The translations under genes were made by a program, and so were the position numbers. This document shows positions 1-9,381 of a stretch of 64,000 bases of DNA, one piece after another (positions within the stretch are counted from its first letter, which is position 1; every line of letters begins with the position of its first letter). Origin of the DNA: Diphasiastrum complanatum (taxonomy: Eukaryota; Streptophyta; Lycopodiopsida; Lycopodiales; Lycopodiaceae). The stretch spans positions 20,072,410-20,136,409 of the forward strand of contig CM055110.1 of NCBI GenBank assembly GCA_029204225.1. Reading direction: 5' to 3'. A model generated the notes under the pieces. That model had not been told where the DNA came from, ran no database searches, and saw only the letters and a program-made list of their open reading frames with translations.

Positions 1-388
1 ACGAGGATGCTGAGAAGATAGACACATCCAGTGGGAAAGATGGTATAATGAGGGTACCTCTTGATGATGATCCATTTATTGACTTTCCTAGTGATGGACA
101 TGAGGATACACCTCAAGATACTACTACTCAACCTCAAGACACAGGTTGGAGAGGTAGGGACAAACCCTTTGGTGCAAGAAGAATTGAAGTAGCAGGTGAC
201 AAATGCAAGGAGAAAGATGTATTGTGGGATACATTTTCACCAGGAAGCCGATCACCTGATAGAAATCTCTCTAAGTGGTTTAAGAGATTGTTGGAGAGCC
301 ACGACATGGATGACTTTCCAGGATCATCTAGCCAAGCAGAGCTACGAAGATCAACAAGAGAGAAGACACAACCTGAAAGGTATGAAAC
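1..388 (+). pseudogene. Ty1/copia polyprotein fragment, integrase-RT linker (family B)
   Basis: This open frame enters from the left window edge. It encodes an acidic linker (DDDPFIDFPSD, GWRGRDKPFGARRIE, RRSTREKTQPERYE) that matches, nearly residue for residue, the linker between integrase and reverse transcriptase of element B on the minus strand near 12650-12230. The match stops abruptly after the QPERYE codons near 386, where the B copy continues into its RT domain; what follows here is unrelated. It is therefore a truncated second copy of family B in the opposite orientation. No catalytic domain lies inside the window. The family assignment rests on the internal match. Confidence 0.85.
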
Positions 389-1423
389 AATGAGATGCAC
401 TGCTCCATTTCTTTTTTCTTATCCAACATAGACCTGGTGGTACTGTCCCTGGTTGGCGTGGAGCAGGTGCTTGTAACTCTTCTTCTTCAAAGAGGTCTTC
501 TTCTTCATAGCCCTCAGTCACTGTGGCGTCGAACTGCTTTGGTGATTTGACAGCTTGTCTGACCCGAATTGTGGCTGGTGCAGCTTCAACTTGAGATTGC
601 TGGTTAATTTGAAAAGAGTCTTCAAAACTAGTAGCAGTATCATGGAACTGTTTGAATCCTCTTCCAAGGGATTGGAGTTCAAAGGGTGCAGGGCTCTGGG
701 AGGGCATTACAAAAATTTTCTGAGTCCCCAAGGGGGTCGGAATCATCGAACATGTCCATGAAATACTGGGTGTTTGGGTAAGTGAGGCGGCCTGGGCAGC
801 TGTGATGGGAATGGTCATCCCAATGGTCATAGACTGTTCATGAGAGAAAGCAGAGGCAAGGGAAGCATCAGAAATAGGGGGAATAGGTAGTTCAGTGTGA
901 ATAGTAGTAGGGGGTGGAAGCACAACTGAAGATGTTTGCCTAGTACAACGTCGTGACGTGGAAGGCGAGTCAGGATTGACGATCTCGCTGCGTGGACAAC
1001 GTCAACTATGTGAGCTGGAGGCCTGTTGAGATGACTCGGCTGGTGCTTCTTCATAGATAGAAAGCATGGAATCCATACAAAAACCATGGATTTTATTTTC
1101 AAGGTGGGAGGCTGCTAGGATTGACAACAAAGAACTAGCAGCAAATTGCTGCTTGGTATTGCTCTTGATGGCTCGTTTGAGCTCTCCAAAAACAGTCTTA
1201 AACCAGTTATATGGTTCCAGAGAAGCCTTGGCTATCTTGGTGTGAGACTCAACTATTTTATGCAAAATCTAGGAAGTAATTCTTTTCTAAGGTTGCCAAC
1301 CATCAGGAAATTGTTAAGGAGCTGAGCAGCGGCCTGAATGATCGGATCAGTAATGGCTTCTAGAAGATAGCCGTCATTACTCCAATGCAAATCATTGGTA
1401 ATGTCAATATAAGGCTTAATATC
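351..1423 (-). pseudogene. Unidentified minus-strand coding remnant, Ser/Pro/Gln-rich with acidic C-terminus
   Basis: A coherent minus-strand frame runs from about 1265 down to 351 with a single in-frame TGA at 1004-1002. A preceding block in another frame (about 1423-1275, beginning DIKPYIDITNDLHW) appears to be its upstream part, joined by a frameshift. The visible protein has a helical N-terminal part, a low-complexity Pro/Ser/Gln/Thr middle, and an acidic segment (EGYEEEDLFEEEE) near the end. No zinc knuckle, protease or polymerase motif is present. It lies head to head with the gypsy gag that starts near 1443. It could be a gag-like or accessory protein of another element, or a captured gene fragment. 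I do not recognise it. Confidence 0.4.
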
Positions 1424-1442
1424 CTATTTGATTATGTGATTT

Positions 1443-2835
1443 TTGTCAGGTTTACCTAAAAGGATTAGACGTGAGCTAAAACGCCATAATGAGTATGCAC
1501 TTTTGCAAAATGCTATGGATGATGCAATTTGGGAGGAGGATGAAGATTTAGATGATGAGCCGAATATCAGTATGCATGTTGCTTTATATAGTAGGGCAAA
1601 CCACTATGACATCCACCACTATTGCATCAACGAATGTCAACGCTACTACAAAAATTATGCTCAATGAGTTCAAGAAATTTGGGAAGAATCAGCACAAACA
1701 GATGGAAAAGTTGTAGTCGCAATTTGATGAGAAGATCAAAGCATTGGAAGATTTCCATGGACAAGCGAACAAGGAACCTGAGAAGTTTACAAAGACTTTT
1801 CCTACCTGGTGTTCTACTTGTACAGGATATCACACAATGGATGAGTGTTCTCAATTGAAAAAACGAATGGAAATCAGTATATGCCATTTGTGCAATTCGC
1901 TTGATCATGAGACTGCTTTCTGCAACTTTAATCCTCGGATAATTCAACAACGGTATGCCCAGATGGGATATCGAGAACCACATTATGGAGAAAATCTGAT
2001 AGCTAGACCTCGTCAATCTACTCTTGGATACCCGGAACGGTTAGCCTTACCTGCCCCACAAGCACCCCTCTCCTCCTGCCAATTTGATGGAACCATAACC
2101 TTACAGAAGTGTTGAGCAATGGAACTATGGCAATGATCAAGAAGGTGGATCTTCAGAACAATATGCTATTTATGCTACCGCGCAACAACAAGCATCTAGA
2201 AACTAGACCAGAGCACCACTTGGATGTTTTGCATGTGGAAAAAATCACAGAGTTGCAGAGTGTCCAAATAAAGAAAAATTTGTACCATTCTGTCATGATT
2301 GTAGTTATGGACATTGCTATAAGGAGTGTCCAGCAAAACCAAAGCCACCACCGGCTACAGCTCCTGTAAATTTAACAATAATCAAACAAAGACCAATAGC
2401 TCAGAATAAACCAAGTGTACCCTTGATGGTGGTCACCAGAGCACAGAAGCAGAAAGAACTGGTAGTATATCTAGTACCTGCAGATTCTATACCATTAACT
2501 GACATACCAACAACATCAGTCTATCCAAATTTTCATGCAGAAAAAAGAAGATATCAGGATATGAACATCTGCTTGAAGCTACTAGAGCAACAGCCAAAGT
2601 TTGTTCTTCACCATTGCAGTCACCGAAAAATTCACATACAAATATGAATGTTCAGTTGCATCATCATGAAGAACTTTTCAAGATGACTGAACTGGAAGCA
2701 ACACAAACAGAACTGCTCATGAATATTTTGTCTAGTAAGATCAATATTTTGTTGGGAGAGTTCCTGAAGCTGGTGCCAAAAGCAAAAGAAGTATTAGCGC
2801 AAAAGTTAACTCAAGCTGAACCAAAAGTTCATTAG
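1443..2835 (+). pseudogene. Gypsy gag with four zinc-knuckle-like motifs
   Basis: A gag remnant. A basic and acidic N-terminal block lies at 1443-1667. A second frame, with a possible ATG at 1606, carries a stop near 1716 and continues to about 2090; it then shifts frame and runs to 2835. Two knuckles lie near 1810-1922: CSTCTGYHTMDEC, with three residues before His, and CHLCNSLDHETAFC, the canonical C-x2-C-x4-H-x4-C. Two more lie at about 2225-2335: CFACGKNHRVAEC and CHDCSYGHCYKEC, both C-x2-C-x3-H-x4-C. Gag normally packages element RNA and its knuckles bind nucleic acid. Four knuckles, three with a shortened spacer, is unusual. Confidence 0.75.
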
Positions 2836-3350
2836 GAGCCACTTTTTTGTGCTGGATTTGAAGAATCTAATGAAGTACTCCATGTCGGAGCAGCTTGGGA
2901 AAGTGAATAAAAAAATATCACCTTGCCAATACAGCATAAACAATTTCCTAGTGAAGCAGCTGTGATAGATGGCGGTTCGGGAGTGAACCTGATTTCTACA
3001 AAGCTATGTGCAAAATGGGGCCTTACAAAGATAAAACCTGCAACTTTTGCCAGTAAGCTAGTAGTTTGTCCACGAGGAATGGTTGAAGATATAATTGTCA
3101 GAATTGTCGGAGTATAGTTCGTCATTACTTTCGTAGTAATGGACCTACCAAAAGCACAAAATGTCTACCGAGTCCTATTGGGACGCCCATGGTTATGAGT
3201 TGCGCAAGTAATTTATAACTGGGGTACCGGGAAAATCACTTTTGAAAATAGTGAACATGCAGTCAAGGTTGATCTTGTAACTTGGACTATCAAACCAGTG
3301 GTTCAAAAAGAAGATGATGATTCATCAACAATGGATCATACTTGTGACCG
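2836..3350 (+). pseudogene. Gypsy retropepsin-like aspartic protease
   Basis: The frame at 2923-3117 reads AAVIDGGSGVNLIS, the retropepsin active-site region with the catalytic Asp as D-G-G rather than D-S/T-G, as often seen in plant gypsy elements. About 60 codons further, in a shifted frame, comes LLGRPW, the typical second hydrophobic-G motif. The enzyme would cleave the gag-pol polyprotein. Stops at 3115-3117 and near 3198 break it. It lies between gag and RT as expected. Confidence 0.75.
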
Positions 3351-4204
3351 ACCAGTATAAAATTTGGGAGTTCATTACAATTCTCAAACCGATACTGTCA
3401 ATTGGAATGAAGCACTTGCAACGATTGACTGTACAACATGATATATGTGTCAACAAGATAATCAGTCAGATTTGAACGAGATTTCATTATTGGATCGAAC
3501 CTTGGATAGACCGATCACTTTTCCATTGAATGTGCTGAATGTAGCTTGGATATCAACGGAACCTATACTAGATCGGATTGAAGAACTCATTCATGTGAGT
3601 CATGCCTTGACTTATGATGACAATGCAGAACTTATCGATGAGCATATTCTAAATCATATGGATCCGACCAGATTCCAAGTACGTAATATTCTTGATGAAC
3701 CAACAATAAAACCACCAAAAGTAGTTATATTGAAGGAAGATAGGATCACAGGGTCAATGACGAAGAAACAAGCCAAGCAACATTATAATACGATCCTGAA
3801 ATGGGAAAATCCTTCTCAAAAGATTGATTCAAAGAATGTGCCACCCTTGGTTAAAGACAAAGAAAAAGTCAAGGATGATTCTACAAGTTAGAGTTCTAGC
3901 AAGAGATCATCGTCTAGAAGGTCTTCACCTTTGAAGAAGAGTTTATCTTCTCAGAAGTCATCACCTCCACGATCAATTCCTGCTAAGTGAAGATCCAAGA
4001 CGAGTCCTTTTGACAAAGAACAAGTAGATGTAGTCCAACATGATATGCTCGAACATTTTAAATACTATACACTGGATGATGTGGGTATCATGTTACCCAA
4101 AGCACATCGTGAACCCAAAGAACAGGTGCCAGAATCGAAAGATGTTTACAATGGCCCAGCTAGGACACATGCTATGAATCTTGCTGAACCAGGGAACCAG
4201 AAAA
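3351..4204 (+). pseudogene. Protease-RT spacer of the gypsy element
   Basis: Mostly open frames at 3445-3891 and 4045-4350 encode hydrophilic sequence without recognised domains. They include a Lys/Ser-rich stretch near 3860-3990 and a motif resembling the region just ahead of RT. The position between retropepsin and RT indicates an inter-domain linker of the gypsy polyprotein. No independent function is visible. Confidence 0.55.
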
Positions 4205-4632
4205 GATTGTACAAGTTGGATCACAACTTAATCCTCAACAGTTTCAAGCACTCCGAACGTTACTTATTAAGTATCAAGATTGCTTTGCATGGACTTATCA
4301 AGATCTCAAGGGTATTCCAATGTCAGTTATTGAACACACCATATCTTTAGTACCTGATGTAGTTCCAAAGATTACAAAGTTCTATCGATATAATCCCAAT
4401 GTTGCAGATCTGATAAGGAAAGAGCTTCAGAGGCTGCTTGATGCCGATTTCATTTATGAGATTGAGCATACATAATGGGTTTCATCGATTATCATTGTTC
4501 CTAAGAAGAATGAGAAATTGAGAATTTGTGTGAATCTCAAGGCCTTGAACAAAGTGACACGGAAGGATCACTTTTCGTTACCTTTTACTGAAAGCATTTT
4601 GGACCGCCTTGCTGGAGCGGAGTTAGGCAAAT
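4205..4632 (+). pseudogene. Gypsy reverse transcriptase, N-terminal half
   Basis: The translation shows NPQQFQALRTLL, then CFAWTYQDLKGIP, LRICVNLKALNKVTRKDHF and TESILDRLAG, the fingers/palm entry of a Ty3/gypsy RT. One in-frame TAA lies near 4474, where related elements usually have a polar residue. The copy ends at about 4632, before the YVDD/YIDD catalytic box, so no active polymerase could be made. The sequence beyond shares no RT features. Confidence 0.85.
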
Positions 4633-5120
4633 GATCAACAATATGCCATTTTGGGAACCTTCGCCGAGCACCTTACTCTCCTCAGAAACCTTTGCTCACA
4701 TGCTAGATGGTCTTAAAATGTCAAAATTAGGTTGGCTATAGGTTTAGAGCCTGAAACTTGCATTTATGACAATACTTGGGTGAAGGATCCTTTTGGACGA
4801 AGGTTCATCCTTCGCCAAACCTGGAAAACGTTCGTCGGATGGCTTTAAGACCTCAAAAACCTTTGCCGAGTTTTTTATAGCCTATTTTCACGGTAATGAA
4901 CAAGCCTGCAAATTTTTGTTCAGAACTGATCAGCCAAAGTAGTATTATGTGTAATGGACCCTCCAAATTCACCTATAAGTTGGTTGAATTCAATTCATTC
5001 CTCACTTGTGCTAGCGAAGCTCTTGCCAATTTTTCCAGCGTCCAAAGCCTTCAAAACTTTCTGTACTATTTTTTGATATACACTCGCGTCTATTACTTTC
5101 AGTTTCTGTCCTTTTCCATC
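4633..5120 (+). other. Non-coding stretch with CTTCGCCGA-type repeats
   Basis: Between the broken RT and the next frame I see no gene. The stretch carries repeated short motifs related to TTCGNCGAA (4660-4668, and near 4797, 4815 and 4831). The same motif family occurs in the minus-strand gypsy leader at 6235-6690, so this may be leader or spacer sequence from a related gypsy element in the other orientation. Confidence 0.4.
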
Positions 5121-5520
5121 ATGTCTTCCACAGACACATCTCAGTCATCGTGTTACACTATCCGTCATGATGCCCCATCTGCAACGGATATCGTGGCCCT
5201 TTCTAGCACAAGCATTGTCACTCAATGGATGACCCTTGCGGAGCCTCTGCTTACTGCAATGGGTATTCATGAGAGAGCCTTCTCAAGGAGAATCAACATG
5301 GATTTTATCACTCTTGCCTTCAATACTTGGAAAGAGAAGAAATCCAAGTTTTACATTACTTTTCAGGGAGCCACACACAAGGGGTGCGTGACTGAGGCCG
5401 CCCTTGCTGCCATAGGGATAGCATCTGGTACCCAAACCTCAAAACCATAAGCAAGTTCGTTAATCAGCTCAGGTTCTCACTCAGATCTGAGGCATTTTAC
5501 CCGTTCAATGTAACCTCAAA
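5121..5520 (+). pseudogene. Unidentified ORF fragment abutting gypsy gag (possible antisense ORF)
   Basis: An ATG at 5121 opens a frame of about 110 codons (start MSSTDTSQSS; later FNTWKEKKSKFYITF and AALAAIGIASGT). With one frameshift near 5440 it appears to continue (ISKFVNQLRF, EAFYPFNV) to about 5520, exactly where the opposite-strand gypsy gag is cut. The frame is open further upstream to 4896, but that part is low-quality sequence and I prefer 5121. I do not recognise the family. Some plant Tat/Ogre-group gypsy elements are known to carry an antisense ORF; that is only a hypothesis here. Confidence 0.4.
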
Positions 5521-5869
5521 CCATTTCTCGCTTTCCCATTGTAATTTTACTTAAAAGTAGGAAAGGATCTTCCATAAAATTCCGAGGTTTGGACCGTTTG
5601 ATAAGGGCTCATTTAATAGTCTCCCAATCTGTATGCTCAATTTCATCTTGATTATAGTACCAATCTTGTGTTGCGCCTGTTAAGGCCATAGGAAAAAGCT
5701 TAAGTTTATCTTGGAGAAAAATTTCACCACAGACTTCACAAGATTCAGAATAGATCTGAAGAAATCTAACTGGATCTGTTACTCTATTGTATTTGGGTAG
5801 ATCCAAATGGGGTGCTCTTCTAACAATGATTGGATTGACTTCCTAAGGAGCACCTCCAGGGGTAGCCAT
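5519..5869 (-). pseudogene. Gypsy gag N-terminal fragment
   Basis: Reading minus from an ATG at 5869-5867, the start MATPGGAP is followed by an in-frame stop, then LDLPKYNRVTDPVRFLQIY and MALTGATQDWYYN. A further stop at about 5608 precedes a continued gag-like frame (SKPRNFMEDPF, LLSKITMGKRE) to about 5519. This is the retrotransposon gag (capsid-like) domain. It lies downstream of a PBS (7027-7011) and an LTR (7607-7032) on the same strand, so it is the first gene of that element. Everything beyond 5519 has been lost. Confidence 0.75.
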
Positions 5870-7010
5870 CTTTATAGATTAAATCAAACAGACAATGAGA
5901 TTGGATCTAGATTTTCAATCAAAACTATCTCAGATCAGATCTGCTAGATCTCTTCCACTTGACAAGAATCAGATTCCTATATCGTGAAAAAGATTCCGAA
6001 TTTCAACCAATTGATACTTCTCAAAAATGAAAAAATTCTCAGAATCAAAATCAGACTGTATCAGATTTGACCCAAAATTTGACAAGGACTTGATCTAGAA
6101 AATCAGAACCTAAAAATAGAACTGGCAAAAGTTTCCTAGGCAAAGATTCACTCGGTTAAGATTCAGCAGTGCTATTTTTGAAAAAAAAAAAACACTCTAA
6201 TTAAGTTTTTCTGAGAAATTCTTCGAAAATAACCTTCGCCGAACTCTCAAACTCAAAATCTGACACATATACAGCTAGGGTAGAACTGGCAGATGAATGT
6301 TCGTCGAACTCAAAAATAGTAATTTATCATAAATAGAATGATCTAGAAACTCGACAAAGGTTTTGGCAAAGAATCAAGAGTAATACTGGTATTTTTGCAA
6401 AAAAGAAATTTTTTTGACAAAAATATGACAATATGACAACTGATCCTCTGAGAAACCTTCTATTTCTGATATAATTCTTTGCCGCCTAGCAGAAGATAGA
6501 TCTGAATCACACCTACGCATAGTGAATCGGACGAAGGTTTTTTTTTTTTTTTTTGTATTTTTAGAGTTTTGGTGATTTTTTGGTGTTTTTTGATGGTTTT
6601 TCTGATGTTTTTGGAATCTGCTAAAAAGGATTGTTCGCCCTTCACTGAAGGTTTTGTGATTAAAAGTGAAAGTGCCTGCAACTCGACGAATGTTTCCTAA
6701 AAGAGGGCAAAAAGTTATCAGCTCTGATGACGATTTTTGTCTCTTTTTGATCAAAATTTGGTAGATTGACTGATTTTTGTTGTTTTTTTTATATCTCAGA
6801 TCCAAATGGATCTTAAGATTGGTGATCTGAATAGCTTTTCCTGTTCCACAATTAGATTAGATTTCAAACAAGCAAATCCACTCAAATCAGGCAAAATCAC
6901 TCCCAAACTAATCCTAAATGTAGATTTAACAATATTCATGCCACGACAATATGACTAATGCAAGCTAACCATCCAACAAACATGCTGCAAACTGAAAGAT
7001 TGGCGTAGCT
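5870..7010 (-). other. Leader (5'UTR) of the minus-strand gypsy element
   Basis: About 1.1 kb between PBS and gag ATG with no credible gene. It has short T/A runs, a 16-18 nt poly-T near 6538-6554, and repeated TTCG(C/T)CGAA-like motifs at 6235-6243 and 6300-6308 with relatives near 6530, 6630 and 6685. The open frames here are composition artefacts. Long leaders are usual in plant non-chromovirus gypsy elements. Confidence 0.55.
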
Positions 7011-7027
7011 CCCCGGCAATGACACCA
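7011..7027 (-). promoter_or_regulatory. Primer-binding site, tRNA-Asp type
   Basis: The minus strand reads TGGTGTCATTGCCGGGG, five bases inside the end of the adjacent LTR. It matches the classical plant gypsy PBS TGGCGCCGTTGCCGGGG, complementary to the tRNA-Asp 3' end, at 14 of 17 positions. All three differences are C-to-T or G-to-A changes. A tRNA bound here would prime minus-strand DNA synthesis. Position and sequence together make the call strong. Confidence 0.8.
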
Positions 7028-7031
7028 AAAT

Positions 7032-7607
7032 TGTAGTGGGTTTCTTTCCTTGCCTATCCTCAGCCCAAGATCTAATCAATCTAGCATCGAGGAGATGAAG
7101 TTAGTTGTCACGCGTAGATTCGTTCCCATGAGAGCGATAGCATAGTTCAGATTTCAGCATGAATGGAAGATCCACATCTAACTCTAACATCCATTAACCC
7201 TAAGCATTAACACTACATCCATTAACACTAGATCCACAATGAAGATAGCTTACTCTTTCTCTCTCTCCCTTTCTCTCTCATAAAAGTATAAAAACATGCA
7301 GTTCCAGTAACAATAAGATCCAACCATTAGCAAGACCTAGTAAAAGCATGAGAGATGGAGGAAAAGTGATAGAGACATTCATAAATTCATTTCACAAGAG
7401 AACCAATATGCTTTATTGAAATGAAGATATGTACATGTGTGGGAAACTCGAGTTGGTTCCTTCTTATAATAGAGAGGAGGACCTGGCCTCTGAATCCTAT
7501 TGGTCCATTTCTGCCTCCCTAACTATTCAAATTTAAAAAAGAGTGGTAACCATCCAAATTGGAGGGAAACCCAACTTTATTCAATAACTTGACATTTAGG
7601 CCCTACA
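7032..7607 (-). repeat. LTR of gypsy element (5' LTR, about 576 bp)
   Basis: The plus strand reads TGTAGTGGG at 7032 and CCCTACA at 7607, matching inverted LTR ends. The tRNA-Asp PBS lies just outside the 7032 end, so this is the 5' LTR of a minus-strand element. On the minus strand a TATA-like TATTATAAG lies at about 7476-7468, upstream of the probable transcript start. The right end abuts a truncated copia gag-protease gene, so the element probably inserted into or next to that copia. No partner 3' LTR is found in the window, so the boundary rests on termini plus PBS. Confidence 0.7.
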
Positions 7608-7671
7608 ACATTAAAAGTCCTGCAAAAAGGCCTAAAGTCCTTTTATTGACTTTCTAATTAATCAAATCTCT

Positions 7672-8787
7672 ATATGGAACATACAAAACATTATCAAGAT
7701 CTATCCTTTTAGATGATCCTAAGCATAATGGAATAGATTCTATGCCATCTATCTTGCATTCTTGATCACTAGCAGTGTAGATTGATTTCTTAGAATCATT
7801 ACAAGAAAGTAGATAAGAGAAATAATGCTTGTTGAATGACATGTGGGAACTAGCCCCACTATCAATCCACCATGTCTCTTGGCTCGATGTTGGTGTAGGT
7901 GCTACCATCAAGGATGTGTTGAAGCCATCCTCTTCCTCCTCCCCTTGTGCAAGATTGCCTTGATCTTCATTCCCTTGTGCATTCTTCTTCTTATAGCATT
8001 CGGAAGCAAAGTGTCCTTTCTTCCCACAGAAGAAACACTTCAACTTTGCTTTGTTCTTTTGCTTCCCTTTGGAGGTAGATGCTCCATCCTTTGCCTCGGC
8101 CTCCTTGCCTTGGATCTTCTTGAAAGGATGAGACTTCTTCTTGCCTTTAGATATGAAGTTTGCTGTCTCATCACCATTATGTAGTGATAAGGACCCCATT
8201 CTTGTTTTGAGGTGTAGAATCCTACTCTCCTTGGCCACAAGAACATTATGCAATTTTTCAATTGATGGAAGTTGGTCTTGAATAGCAAAAGATTGAACTA
8301 GATTAGAGAACTCATCTCCTAATCCATTCAAGATTACTTGTACTAGTTCATTATCTTGGATCTTCTCTCCTATAGATCCCAATTCTTTGTTCAAGGATTT
8401 TATCCTCAGGACATACTCTTGTCCATTTTCTCCACTTCTCCTCATGCTTTGCAAGATCAAGTTTCTTAGCATAAGCACTCTTGAAGAGTTATTGGATTCA
8501 CAAATGTTCTTTAGTGAATCCCAAGCTTCTTTTGATGTGGTACAAGAAGCCACCTCCTTCAAGAGGTCATTGCTTACATTTAACTTCAAGCAATGTAGGG
8601 CTAATCTAACCCTCTTCTTGTACTTTACTTGTTCTTGGGGAGCTTGAGGCTCTTCCTCAAATCCTAAGACAATATCAAAGAGATCATGAACCACTAGTAG
8701 TGATTCCATCCTTACTTTCCAAATGGAATAGTTTGTGGAAGTTAGTTTCTCACTAGATTCTAACATATATCCACCCATGGATGTCAT
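7672..8787 (-). CDS. Ty1/copia gag-protease, 3'-truncated
   Basis: A continuous minus-strand frame of about 370 codons from ATG 8787-8785. The first 200 or so residues are the copia gag (YSIWKVRMES start, then helical UBN2-type sequence), with basic linkers. A canonical zinc knuckle CFFCGKKGHFASEC follows near residue 250, then the aspartic protease site WWIDSGASSHM near 305. Homology to element A continues to NVLYVP and is then lost at about 7672, where the adjacent gypsy flank begins. Gag packages RNA and PR matures the polyprotein. The frame has no internal stop although RT, IN and RH are missing. Confidence 0.85.
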
Positions 8788-9369
8788 TTTGAATGAAAGC
8801 CTATGAGATACACAAAGTTCTCTTGATAAGGTGTGATCTAAGATAGATTTCTAGCTTTCAAGAAGCTTCTAATCTCGGCCCAATCAATCCTAGTTCAACT
8901 TGGATGATGGTATAATAGATCAACTACAAATATCCTAGCAATTCACTCCTCAAAGAAATTGATTCTAGTTCAATTTGGTTTGATATTTCACACACACTTA
9001 AGAGCTAAACAAATTCGCCTTAAAGATTTGATCTAATGCTTCAAAATAAATTGCTTCAATGACTCAAATCATATTTGATCATTAGCATTCAATAGATTGA
9101 ACCTAGATCTAGACAATGCAATAAAAACCTTGAATTTTGGACTAGTATGCACTTTTTTGGATCAAAAACACTTTATGGAAATTAATTTGAAGGTTGATGT
9201 ACGGTTTCACACGTGTGGACAGTACTTCAGCAGCCCACAAATCGATCTTGACCAAAAACAATGATGTTACTTCTCTCTTTGAACTTGCCCTCTCAATTAG
9301 AACTCAAAAACAATAAATTGTCAATGATTTCTCAAGTACTATTTATCATTTAGATCACTCTTAGACTTG
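8788..9369 (-). other. Leader of copia element between PBS and gag
   Basis: AT-rich, no gene seen. It carries a perfect palindrome CACACGTGTG at 9208-9217, about 155 nt downstream of the PBS, flanked by GTACGG and CAGTAC. This is the 5' untranslated region of the copia RNA. Confidence 0.6.
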
Positions 9370-9381
9370 GCTCTGATACCA
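9370..9381 (-). promoter_or_regulatory. Primer-binding site, initiator-Met type
   Basis: The minus strand reads TGGTATCAGAGC, the standard copia PBS complementary to the tRNA-iMet 3' end. It lies 0.58 kb upstream of the gag ATG on the same strand. The adjacent plus-strand TGTCAATTTT at 9382 is the terminus of the 5' LTR. Confidence 0.9.

Larger units (their letters stand above)
1443..4632 (+). mobile_element. Truncated Ty3/gypsy retrotransposon (gag-protease-RT)
   Basis: Collinear plus-strand blocks give gag with zinc knuckles (1443-2835), an aspartic protease (2923-3117, then LLGRPW near 3177) and the N-terminal half of a reverse transcriptase (about 4205-4632). The order gag-PR-RT and the RT entry motif FAWTYQDLKGIP are typical of Ty3/gypsy. 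The RT stops after DRLAGAELGK at about 4632; RNase H, integrase and both LTRs are missing. Many stops and frameshifts show an old copy. The absence of a chromodomain cannot be judged because the 3' half is lost. Confidence 0.85.

Noticed and set aside
6374-6805. 143-codon minus frame rich in Lys/Asn
   Set aside because: AT-rich leader between a PBS and gag. Its composition follows the poly-T run, with no domain and no codon-like pattern.
7843-8184. 113-codon plus frame opposite copia gag
   Set aside because: Shadow of the minus-strand gag-protease frame.
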